A DNA stretch of 64,000 bases from Tupaia tana (taxonomy: Eukaryota > Chordata > Mammalia > Scandentia > Tupaiidae), in the NCBI GenBank assembly GCA_026018925.1, contig JAKSZU010000003.1, positions 6,678,367-6,742,366 of the forward strand, given 5' to 3'. Of this stretch, positions 20,813 to 30,699 are shown one piece after another. The first letter of the stretch is position 1; each line of letters begins with the position of its first letter. The position numbers and the translations under genes are program-made. The notes under the pieces are model-generated. The model saw only the letters and a program-made list of their open reading frames with translations, ran no database searches and had not been told where the DNA came from.

Positions 20813-21711
20813 GCTCTAGCTGCCATCTTGCATCCCCGCGTGTGTGCGCCTAATCTCAGCTGGTCTGCCTGAGACCTCCTGAGCGCCAACCCTAGTCCCC
20901 CACGCGGCCCCTTTTCCACTCCGACAAGATGAAAGAAACTATCATGAACCAGGAAAAGCTTGCCCAGCTGCAGGCACAAGTGCGCATTGGTGGGAAAGGA
21001 AGCGCTCGCAGAAAGAAGGTGGTTCATAGAACAGCTACAGCAGATGATAAGAAACTTCAGTTCTTCTTAGAGAAGTTAGGGGTAAACTATCTCTCTGGTA
21101 TTGAGGTGAATATGTTTCCAAACCAGGGAACAGCGATCCACTTTAACCACCCTAAAGTTCAGGCATCTCTGGCAGTGAATACTTTCACCATTACAGGCCG
21201 TGCTGAGACAAAGCAGCCGACAGAAATGCTCCCCAGCATCTGAACCCAGCTCGGGGCAGACAGTCTGACTAGTCTAAGGAGACTGGCTGAAGCTGTGCCC
21301 AGGCACTCTGTGGATGGAGAAGCACCACTTGCTACTGTAGAGGATGATGATGATGAAGTCCCAGATCTCGTGGAGAATTTTAATGAGGCTTCCAAGAATG
21401 AAGCAAACCGAATTGAGTCAACTTCTGAAAGGGATAAACTTGACAAAGTTACTGGGGGCTGCTATTTTATATTATGACTGCTTTTTAAAATTCTGTTTTG
21501 TTTATGGACCTGATAAAATCTAGATCTCTAATATTTTTAAGCCTAAGCCCCTTGGGCACTGCAGCTCTTTTCAGTTTTTGCTTATACACAGTTCATTCTT
21601 TGCAGCTAATTAAGCTGAAGAAGCTTGGGAATAAAGTTTGGAACAAAGGTTAATAAAGTTCTTTGCCTAGTAAAAATTAAATAAATAAATAAATAAAAAT
21701 AAAAATAAATG
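20813..21711 (+). pseudogene. BTF3: BTF3 processed pseudogene nested in the RPS27A copy
   Basis: Intronless copy of the BTF3 (NAC beta subunit) mRNA. The nascent polypeptide-associated complex binds emerging chains at the ribosome exit. The 5' UTR starts near 20,813 and ATG is at 20,929 ([20 protein letters not shown]). The NAC-domain text [19 protein letters not shown] is clear. A TGA at 21,241 ends the frame after TEMLPSI. The C-terminal acidic tail [20 protein letters not shown] follows in another frame, and the original stop is lost. The 3' UTR runs to the A-rich tail near 21,670-21,710. A 13-bp duplication aaagaaatgaagt (20,800-20,812 and 21,712-21,724) flanks it, so it landed inside the RPS27A 3' UTR. 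Confidence 0.93.
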
Positions 21712-21755
21712 AAAGAAATGAAGTAATCTTTAAAAGCAACAAAGAAAACTTTGGG

Positions 21756-22062
21756 TCACTGTTAACAGTGTTGAGAAAGTAGAGACTTGACCCAATTGCA
21801 GTGTTGAAAGGGCCTTTGGGACATGGCTCAGCATCAGGGTGAGACCCTCTCTCCCATGACTGAGCTGGTGGTTATCAAGAGAGGGCATGAGAGAGACAGA
21901 GATATGCTCTGCTCTGTGTGTCTCCCTGCTCTTGGCCATGTTGGGGTGCCTTGGGGTGCCTTGGGAAGCTCCACTAGCAAGAAGTTCCCCCCACATGCAG
22001 CCCTTGGACCTCGGACTTCCAAATCATGAGCTGACTATACCTCTATTCTCTTAAGTTCCCAA
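21756..22062 (+). mobile_element. MaLR LTR, 3' part
   Basis: gtgttgagaaagtagagact to gacctcggacttccaaatca and atacctctattctctta is the 3' portion of a MaLR LTR, in the same orientation as the fragment at 20,229. The two are most simply one LTR split by the nested retrocopies. Confidence 0.75.
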
Positions 22063-22066
22063 GCTT

Positions 22067-22335
22067 GGGACCAGCAGATGGCATAATGGCTATGTCACTG
22101 AACTCCTACATGCTGACCGCCGTTCAAGTCCCAGACCTGGTAGCTTGAAACTCACACCAGGCCCACGTACATATGTGCCCAAGATCCCGGGAAGAGAAAG
22201 GAAGAGAAGGGATTGCAGCATGGCCATCCCTCTGGAGGGGTGATTTTTCACTTTCCTTTTTACTGTGTCTGTCTCTTTCTCTCTCTGACAAATGCACTCA
22301 CCCTAAGGCAAAAACTTCTAAAAAACAAAACAAAA
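22067..22335 (+). mobile_element. tRNA-derived SINE, family A
   Basis: Head gggaccagcagatggcataa, diverged B box gttcaagtccc, CT tract, caccctaaggcaaaaacttc and an (aaaac)-rich tail. It sits directly against the MaLR LTR end. Confidence 0.88.
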
Positions 22336-22439
22336 GTTACCCAGACTCAGACTTTTCCCATTATTCGCAACAGAACAGATGACAACTTTTAAGATGCAAA
22401 CCTCACTATGACAATCTCGCAATCTAAACAAGTGAGATC

Positions 22440-22693
22440 CTGCCCCAGCCACAGTGGCAAAGGTAGTAAGGTGGTGTTGGTCAATCCTAGAGCCATGTGG
22501 GAAGGTCTGGGGTATGGATCTCCGGTCAGCCTGCATATGCTGGCCATGCCTGTGGGTGTACCCTTAAACCTGGCTGGCTAGAAGGCTGGGGGTAGAAAAA
22601 GAATGCAATGTGACAAAACCCTGCTGGGGCATATTCTCTGTCCCTCACTTTCCTTCATAAAATAAATAAATACACTTTAAAAAAAAAAAAAAG
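22440..22693 (+). mobile_element. Unrecognised SINE-like repeat, copy 2
   Basis: Partner of 9,641-9,832. It shares blocks gtgggaaggtc, gatctcc, atgctggccatg, ctggctggcta, a pyrimidine-rich 3' part and ttcataaaataaataaa, and here ends in a clear A tail. The tail indicates retroposition. The head is not a good match to the A-D superfamily. Confidence 0.5.
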
Positions 22694-22700
22694 GATGAAA

Positions 22701-22795
22701 TCCGGGATCAGCATTTGGCGTAATGGCTATGTCACTGGACTCCCATGTAGTCAATCGTGATTTGAGCCCCAGACCCAGTGGCTTAAACTGTGATC
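22701..22795 (+). mobile_element. SINE family A head fragment
   Basis: cgggatcagcatttggcgta to cccagtggcttaaact covers only the tRNA-derived head. The body is absent, so the copy is 3'-truncated or broken. Confidence 0.7.
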
Positions 22796-23059
22796 ATGGA
22801 AGTGGAGAGTTAGCTCCTTGCAGCTTTCGCTTTGTCAAGTGTTCCCCAAGACTTACCTGATTTCAAGTCCAGGGAATATTGGGCAATCCAGAAGAAAAAG
22901 TTCAAGGTAGGAGAGTTGAGCTCCTATTGTAAATCAGCTGAGAACGTATGTCACATAATGTGAGGCAGGAATAAATACACACAGAAGAGTAGTTCAGATG
23001 ACTGGGCATTTGGTATGTTAGGAGAGTAGCTGTGAGCAGAGCTGAAAATGCACAGTCTG
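22796..23059. other. No feature recognised
   Basis: Single-copy spacer between the SINE head and L1 fragment. Confidence 0.5.
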
Positions 23060-23105
23060 TTCATTCATATTTTTATTCATTATTTTTAATGGCTAAATAG
23101 TATTC

Positions 23106-23149
<44 letters not shown>

Positions 23150-23590
23150 CACATTTTCTTTATCCATTCATCCATGATGGACACTTAAGTTGATTCCATA
23201 TCTTGGCTACTGTGAATAACGCTGGAGTAAATGTTTTCGTTTTCTGGGACCAACAACTGACGTAATGGCTATGTCGCTGGACTCCCATAGAGTTGACGTG
23301 GTTCGAGTCCTGGACCTGCTGGCTTAAACTCACGCTGGGCGCATGTGCATGCGTGCCCAATATCCCAAGAGGAGAATGGAGGAGAAGGGATTGCAGCATG
23401 GCCATACCCCCGGGGGGTGATTTCTCCCTTTCTGTCTCTGTCTATCTTTCTGTGAGTGCATGCACCCTATAGCAAAAAACCTCTCCAAATAAATAAATAA
23501 ATAAAATGTTTTTGTTTTCTGATTTTTTTCTATTCACACAGATACCTAGAAGTAAAATTGCTGGGTAATAATATGTCCACTTTAAAAATA
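23060..23590 (-). mobile_element. L1 ORF2 fragment, antisense, with (TG)n and a SINE inside
   Basis: ggctaaatagtattcctctg, 'tatccattcatccatgatgg' and 'tggctactgtgaataacgct' are antisense L1 ORF2 C-terminal text; the match resumes at atacctagaagtaaaattgc. A (TG) run of about 20 units occupies 23,108-23,147. Confidence 0.85.
23246..23508 (+). mobile_element. tRNA-derived SINE, family A
   Basis: gggaccaacaactgacgtaa through cacgctgggcgcatgtgcat to accctatagcaaaaaacc with an (aata)n tail. aaatgttttcgttttctg before and aaatgtttttgttttctg after are the target-site duplication inside L1. Confidence 0.92.
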
Positions 23591-23599
23591 CACGGGAAT

Positions 23600-23858
23600 G
23601 GGATTAGCAGATGGTGTAATGGTTACATCACTGGACTATCATGTAATCTACTGTGGCTAGATGCTTATAAGCAGCTTAAAACTCATGCCACGCACATGTG
23701 AGTGCATGCCCAAAATCCCAAGAGGAGAATGGAGGAGAAGGGATTGTGGAGTGGCCATCTCCCCTGGGGGGTGATTCCTCACTTTCTGTCTCTCTGTCTC
23801 TCTCTGTCTCTCCGGCAAGCACATGCACCCTATAGCAAAAATCTGTTAAAAGAAAAAA
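23600..23858 (+). mobile_element. tRNA-derived SINE, family A, diverged head
   Basis: gggattagcagatggtgtaa, body ggagaatggaggagaaggga, CT tract and accctatagcaaaaatctg. Flanks aaaatacacggga and aaaatacatggga form the target-site duplication. Confidence 0.88.
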
Positions 23859-23861
23859 AAA

Positions 23862-24725
23862 TACATGGGAAACACTTGAAGACATAGAAGTAGACAAAAA
23901 TTTCTTAAGTAAGACCCCTAAAGCATAGGTAATAATCCCAAAAATAGGCAAGTGGAATTACATCAAGCTAAAAACTTCTGCACAGCAAAGGAAACAATAA
24001 TTAGAGTGAAAAGAAAATCCTCAAAATGGGAAAAAAATTTTGCACAATATGCTTTCAATAAGGAATTGATATTCAGAATATATAGAGAATTGAAGCAGCT
24101 CACCCACAAAAAAAATAATAATAACAATCCAATTAGAAAATGGGTCAAATGAACTTAGACAGCTTAGACAGTTCTCTAAGGCAGGCATACAAATTTACAA
24201 AATGAATATGAAAAAATGTTCAATATCTCTTTTCATAAGAGAAATGCAAATCAAAACCACAAGGAGGAATCATTTCACCCTAATAAGAATGGCTTTGATC
24301 AAGAAAATAAAGATATATATTCAATGACTGCAGTAGGATATGTAGCCACAGCTAGGTGCTACTTTATAGGATGCGTAAAGTAAGACTTGTGTTCATGGAA
24401 ATGTGGGTATCACCTGTGTTTACTATGAGGGTATTTGGATTGATTAGGGTCTTTGGCGTTACAATAAAATGTGAGGAGAAAACAGTATAGAAAGCAAACA
24501 TAGATACCAGAGACTGTGGGAGGAGAGTGGGAGATGGCAGAGGGTAAGAGATAGAGAATCTAGGATGGGGGGAAAAAAGCAAAACATACAGAAGACAAGA
24601 AATGGAAGATCATTTGCTGACAATAACATGCTTGTTGATGTGCTTGATTGAGACAATATATAGTGTAATTTGGATGGAAAATCTCATTTTGTATGCTGTA
24701 ATGATGTTCAGAGAATGAATGCAAA

Positions 24726-24756
<31 letters not shown>

Positions 24757-24760
24757 ATAG
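23862..24760 (+). mobile_element. L1 ORF2 C-terminal fragment and 3' UTR
   Basis: 'aggcaagtggaattacatca' and MELHQAKNFCTAKETIIRVK are L1 ORF2 text. An internal part of ORF2 is missing: the 3' UTR text begins near 24,320 (agctaggtgctactttatag), ending tgcaaataaa at about 24,730. Broken copy. Confidence 0.85.
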
Positions 24761-24816
24761 GACCACATGTGACCTGAATAAAAACAAAACAAAACAAAAC
24801 AAAACAAAACAAAAAA
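24722..24816. repeat. (AAAT)n and (AAAAC)n simple repeats
   Basis: About nine aaat units at the L1 tail, then about six aaaac units from 24,782. Confidence 0.9.
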
Positions 24817-24829
24817 AAAGAAAGAAAAT

Positions 24830-25780
24830 AAAGAACAAGTGCTGGTTAGGTTGTGGTGAAAAGGGTACCCTCCTATACTGTCGATGAAAATGTTAATTAG
24901 TACAGTCACTGTGGGAAAAGTACAAAAGTTCCTCAAAAACAAACAAATAGAACTACCATATTACCTAGTAATCTCACTCCTTGGTATTTATCCAAAAGTA
25001 GGAAAACATTCATTTGGAAAAGACATTTGCACATCCATGTTTATTACAGCATGATTCACAATTGCTAAGACATAGAATCAACCTAAGTGCACAAGAACTG
25101 ATAACTAAATTGAAAAACTGTGGCACATATACACTTTGGAATACCTCTCAGCCATAAGAAACAGTAAGAACCTGACATTTGATTCAAAGTGGATGAGATG
25201 AGTATAGAAAATTTAATGCTAAGTGAAGTGAGCCAGACTATGAAAGACAAATACTGCATATCCCCACTCAATATATACCAAAGGTCTGCACTCTATGACA
25301 GAAATTGAAAGATCCAAAAATATAATAGTAGGCAGGACAAGTATAGACACCAGAGACTGGATGGGAGAGGGGTGGTTAATAGAGGGGCTCATGGAAGAAA
25401 TACTTAACAAGTACAGGAATGTAAGGTTCTCTATTGAAAATTATGTATATGGGGAACCACCAGTTAGCATAATGGCTATGTTGCTGGACTCCCACGTAGT
25501 CGACCGCGGTTCGCGTCCTGGACCCGGTGGCTTAAAACTCATGCTGGGCGCGTGTGCATGCGCGCCCAAGATCCCGAGAGGAGAATGGAGGAGAAGGGAT
25601 TGCGGCGTGGCCGTACCCCCTGGGGGATGGTTTCTCGCTTTCTGTCTCTCTGTCTCTCTCTGTCTGGCGAGCGCACGCGCCCTATAGCGAAAAGCTCTCC
25701 AAAAAAAATTTAAAAATTATGTATATGGTAGTATCTTTGATTTGATTGTCATGTACTTCATGCATACTTTGAAAACCCAT
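24830..25780 (+). mobile_element. L1 3' portion, split by a SINE
   Basis: caagtgctggttaggttgtg through 'ttggtatttatccaaaagta' and cacatatacactttggaata is L1 ORF2; the 3' UTR continues after the SINE as tagtatctttgatttgattg. No intact frame. Confidence 0.88.
25453..25705 (+). mobile_element. tRNA-derived SINE, family A, young
   Basis: CpG-rich copy: gtcgaccgcggttcgcgtcc, gggcgcgtgtgcatgcgcgc and ctggcgagcgcacgcgccct. Target-site duplication aaaattatgtatatgg on both sides, inside L1. CpG retention indicates recent insertion. Confidence 0.93.
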
Positions 25781-25998
25781 ATTCAGCATCCCCTCGGCAC
25801 TCCTCTTCTATGTATTTATTAAGCCCCTTAAAGACTCTACACATTGCCGACCAAAGGGCATCTGATGCTGAGAAGGTTTATGGGGAATGCAGTCAGGAAG
25901 GTCCCGTCCCCTTTAGCTATTGCCTTCCCACAGAAAGACTGGAACACTGTGAGAAGATTGGGGAAGGGGTGTTTGGTGAAGTCTTTCAAACGATTTCT

Positions 25999-26266
25999 TT
26001 TTTTTTGGAGAGGTTTTTTTTTTCGCTATAGGGCACGTGTGCTTGCCAGACAGACAGAGAGAAAGACATAGAGACAGAAAGCGAGAAATCACCCCCCAGA
26101 GGGGATGGTCATGCCGCAATCCCTTCTCCTCCATTCTCCTCTCGGGATCTTGGGCACGCACGCACACGCGCCCGGCGTGAGTTTTAAGCCACCGGGTCCA
26201 GGACTCGAACCGCAGTCGACTACGTGGGAGTCCAGCAACATAGTCATTACGCTAACTGCTGGTTTC
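25999..26266 (-). mobile_element. tRNA-derived SINE, family A, in the HASPIN copy
   Basis: Antisense full-length copy with many CpGs. Target-site duplication ctttcaaacgatttct at 25,983-25,998 and 26,267-26,282. It interrupts the kinase N-lobe just after the glycine loop. Confidence 0.95.
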
Positions 26267-26319
26267 CTTTCAAACGATTTCTAATCACACATCAGTAGCC
26301 CTAAAGATTATTGCTATTG

Positions 26320-26588
26320 GGACCAGCAGTTAGCGTAATGGCTATGTCGCTGGACTCCCACGTAGTCGACCGCGGTTCGAGTCCCGGACCCGGCGGCTTA
26401 AACTCACGCCGGGCGCGTGTGCGTGTGTGCCCAAGATCCCGAGAGGAGAATGGAGGAGAAGGGATTGCGGCATGGCCATCCCCCCTGGGGGGTGATTTCC
26501 TGCTTTCTATCTCTCTGTCTCTCTCTGTCTGTCTGGCGAGCGCACGCGCCCTATAGCAAAAACCTCTCCAAAAAAAAAAAAAAAAAAA
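26320..26588 (+). mobile_element. tRNA-derived SINE, family A, in the HASPIN copy
   Basis: Sense full-length copy close to the family consensus (gtcgaccgcggttcgagtcc). Target-site duplication aaagattattgctattg at 26,303-26,319 and 26,589-26,605. Only about 40 bp separates it from the preceding SINE unit. Confidence 0.95.
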
Positions 26589-27849
26589 AAAGATTATTGC
26601 TATTGAAGGACGAGATTTAGTTAATGGATCCCATCAGAAAACCTTTGAGGAAATCCTGCCAGAGATCATCATCTCCAAGGAGCTAAGCCTCTTATCTGAT
26701 GAGGTGAGCAACTGCACACAAGGCTTTATTGGGCTGAACTCAGTGCACTGTGTTCAAGGATCTTACCCTCCCTTGTTCCTCAAAGCCTGGGATCACTATA
26801 ACTCAATCAAAGGGTCTGAAAATGACCGTCCTGATTTTTTTAAGGAAGATCAACTCTTCATTGTACTGGAATTTGAGTTTGGAGGAATTGCCTTAGAGCA
26901 GATGAAAACAAAGTTGTCCTCCATGGCTACTGCAAAGAGCACTGTACACCAGATCACGGCATCTCGTGCAGTGGCAGAGGCATCACTACACTTTGAACAC
27001 CGAGACTTACGCTGGGGTAATGTGCTACTAAAAAAAAACAACCTCAGAGAGCTCCAGTACACCCTCACCGGGCAGACCAGCACCATCCCCACCTGTGGGC
27101 TGCAAGTCAGCATCATTGACTACACCCTGTCACGACTGGAGCGAGATGGGATTGTGATTTTTTGTGACATTTCCATGGACGAGGACCTATTTAAAGGTGA
27201 AGGTGACTACCAGTTTGAGATTTATAGGCTGATGAGGAAGGAGAACAACAACTGCTGGGGTGAATATCACCCTTATAATAATGTGCTTTGGTTACATTAC
27301 CTCACTGATAAGATTCTAAAACAAATGGCATTCAAGACTAAATGTAATACCCCTGCCATGAAGCAACTGAAGAAAAAGATCCAGTATTTCTATAGGACGA
27401 TGCTGAATTCCAGCTCTGCCACCGACCTGCTCTGCCGGCATAGTCTATTTAAGTAAGCCAGTTGTGTATTCCAAACTGAGAGGGCAGTGGCTTTGAAGCC
27501 TCTGGTGGTGTTTTCAGTCTCCATCCTCGGAGCAGAGTGGAGTTTCCATTCTTACATGTTTCCAATCAACTTTTCAAACAAGAATTTTCTTTCCAAATGG
27601 AAACTAAAATGTTAATTGAAATGTTTAAACTTGCTGTGAACAAATGTTCTTTAAAAATAAACTACATATAAGAAAAAAAACATTCAGTGATGTACAACAA
27701 TTAAATGTAAACAAGAAGTCATAAAATAGAGAAAGAAAAAACAACATATCCACTTTATTAACAAATGCCAACATTGCTGTCCTCCATAGCTGCACCAATT
27801 TATACATCCACAAATTATATCTAAGAGACCCCTCTTTCCTTTGTTCACT

Positions 27850-28000
27850 CTCAACAAGTATTAATTGAGTTTGTCCTCTCTGCCAGGTGCCACTTTAGGC
27901 AGTAGAACGACAGCAATGAACAGAACAGTCCCACCCTGTGGAGCTGATGCTTGCGAGCAGAGTCTGACGATGAGAAAATTCACAAGTGAGTGCACAGAAT
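27850..28000 (+). mobile_element. L2 3'-end remnant
   Basis: 'caagtattaattgagtttgt', 'tgccaggtgccactttaggc' and 'cagcaatgaacagaacagtc' follow the L2 3' end (gccaggcactgttctaggc ... cagtgaacaaaacag). Confidence 0.7.
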
Positions 28001-28384
28001 AACACGCAAGTGGGAAGAGAGTCTACGAGGCAAAGGAAGCTGGATAGGAAAGGTCAAGTGTGATGGGGTGGGGATGCCTCTGACATGGGTGACCGTTACT
28101 TTTAGTATTGACCTGTCTGTGCCAACGTCCCTAGATATTTGGTCAAACATTATTCAGGGCCCAAGTGTGATACCCAACGGTGCCGCCAAAGGTGAAGTGG
28201 GCATGACTGCCATAAGACACAGTAGAGTCAAGGCAGCAGTCAGACTGGTCTGACTTGCAGAGACCTGTGGCACTGCCTAGTTGATTCTGGTGTTCCCTGA
28301 AGTGAAACAAGTAAGAAGCCTACTAAATTCTAATTCGATCTGGAAAAGCAGGAGAGTTCCAGGGGAGTGAACAATCTGTCAATT
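28001..28384. other. No feature recognised
   Basis: Single-copy spacer between L2 remnants. Confidence 0.5.
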
Positions 28385-28583
28385 GATATTCCTACTTGTT
28401 CTTCGTCACTTAGCCAAAGTGTCACCTCCACATAGAGCTTTTTCTGATTTTTCCAGATTGGTCACATGCTCTGCTCCTCTCTGGACTTCTCCAGCAACAT
28501 TATCACCAGCCCCTTCTTCCGCCCTTCTGCTGTTCAAACTAGAGACAGAGAATGACACTCCGCAATCCCAAATCCCGCACTTG
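28385..28583 (+). mobile_element. L2-like remnant with a segment repeated at 29,669
   Basis: 'ttagccaaagtgtcacctcc' and ttttctgatttttccagatt recall the L2 3' region. The part from 28,505 (ccagccccttcttcc) recurs at about 82% identity by eye at 29,669-29,747. Confidence 0.45.
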
Positions 28584-29555
28584 GTTCCCATATGTGCAGG
28601 TAAAAGATGATGCTTTCACGGTGGCCTTTAAGGCCCTTCCCCCTCTGGGCCTGGCTGCCTCGCCAACCTCGTCGCCCACTCCTCCTCACTTCGCTGCAGA
28701 CACATCAGCCTCTGCTGGTTCCCGATCAGGTGCCCATGGGCTTAGAGCTTGCTGTTGTCTTAGGTGGGACGTCCTGCACCCAGGTGCAGGCAATACATGC
28801 TCTTGTCCACCTTTCTTAGGTCCAGCCACATGGTCCCTTCTCTGCAGAGGCCTTCTCAGCCATCCTGCATTAAGGAACGACCCCTGTGCACCCCTGCACC
28901 CGCACAACCACATCCAGTACACCACCTTTTGCTTATGCATTTACATGCTTACGGCTTCCTCTTATCCCCCCCCCCCCCCCGCCCCAACTGAAGGGCAGTG
29001 CCAAGCCAACGGGGACTTGTTCTGTTCATCACAGTATCTGCAATGTAGAGAAGCCATTCGGTAAGTGCTTGTTTCTGACCCAGTGGACGGTCATTGACTT
29101 GGAGAACAAACAGATGAAGCAGGTAGGTGAAGACCTTTTTCTGTGCAGCTATTTGGCAGTTTGTGCATTTTCAGAAAGTGGCATCAGTGGGCAGCTGAGA
29201 GGAGAAACCACGCTGCATGGCCCCCTCAAAGGACATGGGAGAGGCAGTGGGTGGACCTCTCTGTCAACAAGGAGGGAAACAGGCGTGGCAGGAAACTGGT
29301 GGGAAGAAGCCCCTCGGGGCCTGACAGAGGCCAGGGCTCCTCTCTAGAAGAATCTAGATCTCTGACAACACAAGAGGCAGGGCCCACCCCAGGCAACACA
29401 CACCTCGGGAGTGCTCCACTGAGGGGAAACAGACATCCACGTGGTGAAACCCAATTACCCCAGGACTCTCACAGGAGTGTCTGCTTGCCCTGGTACACCC
29501 TTATCTGGGTAAAAAAAATCTCTCACCGTAACTTCATCTCACTTTCCTTTCTCTA
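28584..29555. other. No gene recognised; C15 run at 28,966-28,980
   Basis: GC-moderate single-copy sequence. Overlapping open frames up to 170 codons on both strands and in several frames have no recognisable domain. A run of 15 C at 28,966-28,980 is G-rich on the minus strand. Confidence 0.55.
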
Positions 29556-29559
29556 TAAC

Positions 29560-29830
29560 TCTGTTTCTATCTGATATTATTTATTGGGTTCAGTTTTTAA
29601 TGTTCTCTCTACTGCCCTTGGTATGAAGCTCCAGGAGAGCAGAGACCACACCTGTCCTGTTCTGTGTCCCCAGCCCCTTCTTCCACCCTTCTCCTGCTCA
29701 AACCAGAGGCAGAGAATGCCGCGCTGCAGTCCCAAATGCCCAGCTAGGAAACGCTGCTCTTGGTGTACAGTGTAGCTCAGTAAAGGGTGCTGACTGGGTG
29801 CTCAATCACAGGAGAGAGGGAAAGAAGGAA
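29560..29830 (+). mobile_element. L2 3'-end remnant
   Basis: 'tatgaagctccaggagagca', 'ctgttctgtgtccccagccc' and 'agctcagtaaagggtgctga' follow the L2 3' end (agctccatgagggcag ... tgtatccccagc ... ctcaataaat). Confidence 0.6.
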
Positions 29831-30699
29831 ACTGGTTTTTAAGGGGAGAGGAAGAGTGGGGTGAGGTTACCCCGAACAGGAAAACAGCAGTGACTCACAA
29901 GGTATCCCAGCCAGAGAAGTGGGATACCACTGCAAATGAGCTTAAGAAAAAAGGCACCAGCAGGTGCAAAACAGGCTGAAGGAAGCAGAGCCCTCCAGGC
30001 CCACAGAAGAGAAACTCATTACTTCCCAATTAAGCAGTGTCACCTTACAGGACTCCGGTCACTCCCCATCACAGCGCCACTAACCCAGTGAGTCTTTGCT
30101 GAGCTCCCTCCTTCTACCAAACTCATTCTCTCTCAGCATCTCTCTGTCTCTCTTTCAATCTCTTCCTCTCTCCCCTTCCCAAACATACAATTGCCCAATC
30201 TGGACTATCCTCTCCCAAGAATCCAGGAAGTACTTATTTAAAAAGCGAAACCCCAACTCAGCCGCCTGCAGCCTCCTTCGCGGGCCTCCTTCCCCCTGCT
30301 AGATTGGTTGATCTCCCAGGCTACTCCGGGGACCCCAGCCCTCAGCCCAGGCACCTACTCTGGGGACCCCTGGACAATAAGAGAGAAGAACAGAAAGCTT
30401 TCTCCCAGAGCCCAGTGAAGACGAGAGGGGGCCTCCAGCACTCGGGAAACAGTCCAGCCCTCGCAAGTTCAGGTTTCCGAGAGAGAAGCCCCGAGTCTAT
30501 AGGGGTTCACCCCACACCTGGGGAAGTCTCCACCACGCATAAGGGTGGTCCAGAAGCTTCCCCAGCCCTACAGGTCATGGACAGGAGGGGCGGGTTGACA
30601 GCGAGGCCAGGCTGCCTCCTGTGGAGATGAAATGGAGAGTCCTGCTGTGGGCACAGAATTGCCCACCTCCAATGCCCATAACGGAATCCTAACTGGGCA
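29831..30699. other. No feature recognised
   Basis: Single-copy sequence leading into the CpG island. A CT-rich patch lies at 30,125-30,180. Confidence 0.5.

Larger units (their letters stand above)
25790..27680 (+). pseudogene. HASPIN: HASPIN (GSG2) kinase retrocopy, 5'-truncated, split by two SINEs
   Basis: Haspin phosphorylates histone H3 Thr3 in mitosis. The source gene is itself intronless. This copy covers roughly the last 370 codons, the whole kinase domain. The glycine loop GEGVFGEVF is near 25,960 and VALKII, with the ATP-binding Lys, precedes the second SINE. EFEFGG follows, then catalytic HRDLRWGN, the haspin-type DYT in place of DFG (SIIDYTLSRLERDGI) and the C-terminus ATDLLCRHSLFK with TAA at 27,454-27,456. 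Once each SINE and its target duplication are discounted, the frame continues without a stop. The copy ends at an AATAAA-like signal near 27,655 and a short A tract. Its place beside GIMAP8 rather than in ITGAE argues for retroposition. A pseudogene because of the two insertions. Confidence 0.9.

Noticed and set aside
20929-21243. BTF3-like frame as a functional NAC beta gene
   Set aside because: Premature stop, frameshift before the acidic C-terminus, loss of the original stop, no introns, A-rich tail and target duplication show a processed pseudogene.
20270-21760. Possible target-site duplication around the RPS27A retrocopy
   Set aside because: An 8-base actgttaa occurs on both sides but is offset from the mRNA start by about 14 bases, so the call is not secure.
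25760-27700. Possible target-site duplication around the HASPIN retrocopy
   Set aside because: Only a weak attcag-like match is visible between the two edges, too short to claim.
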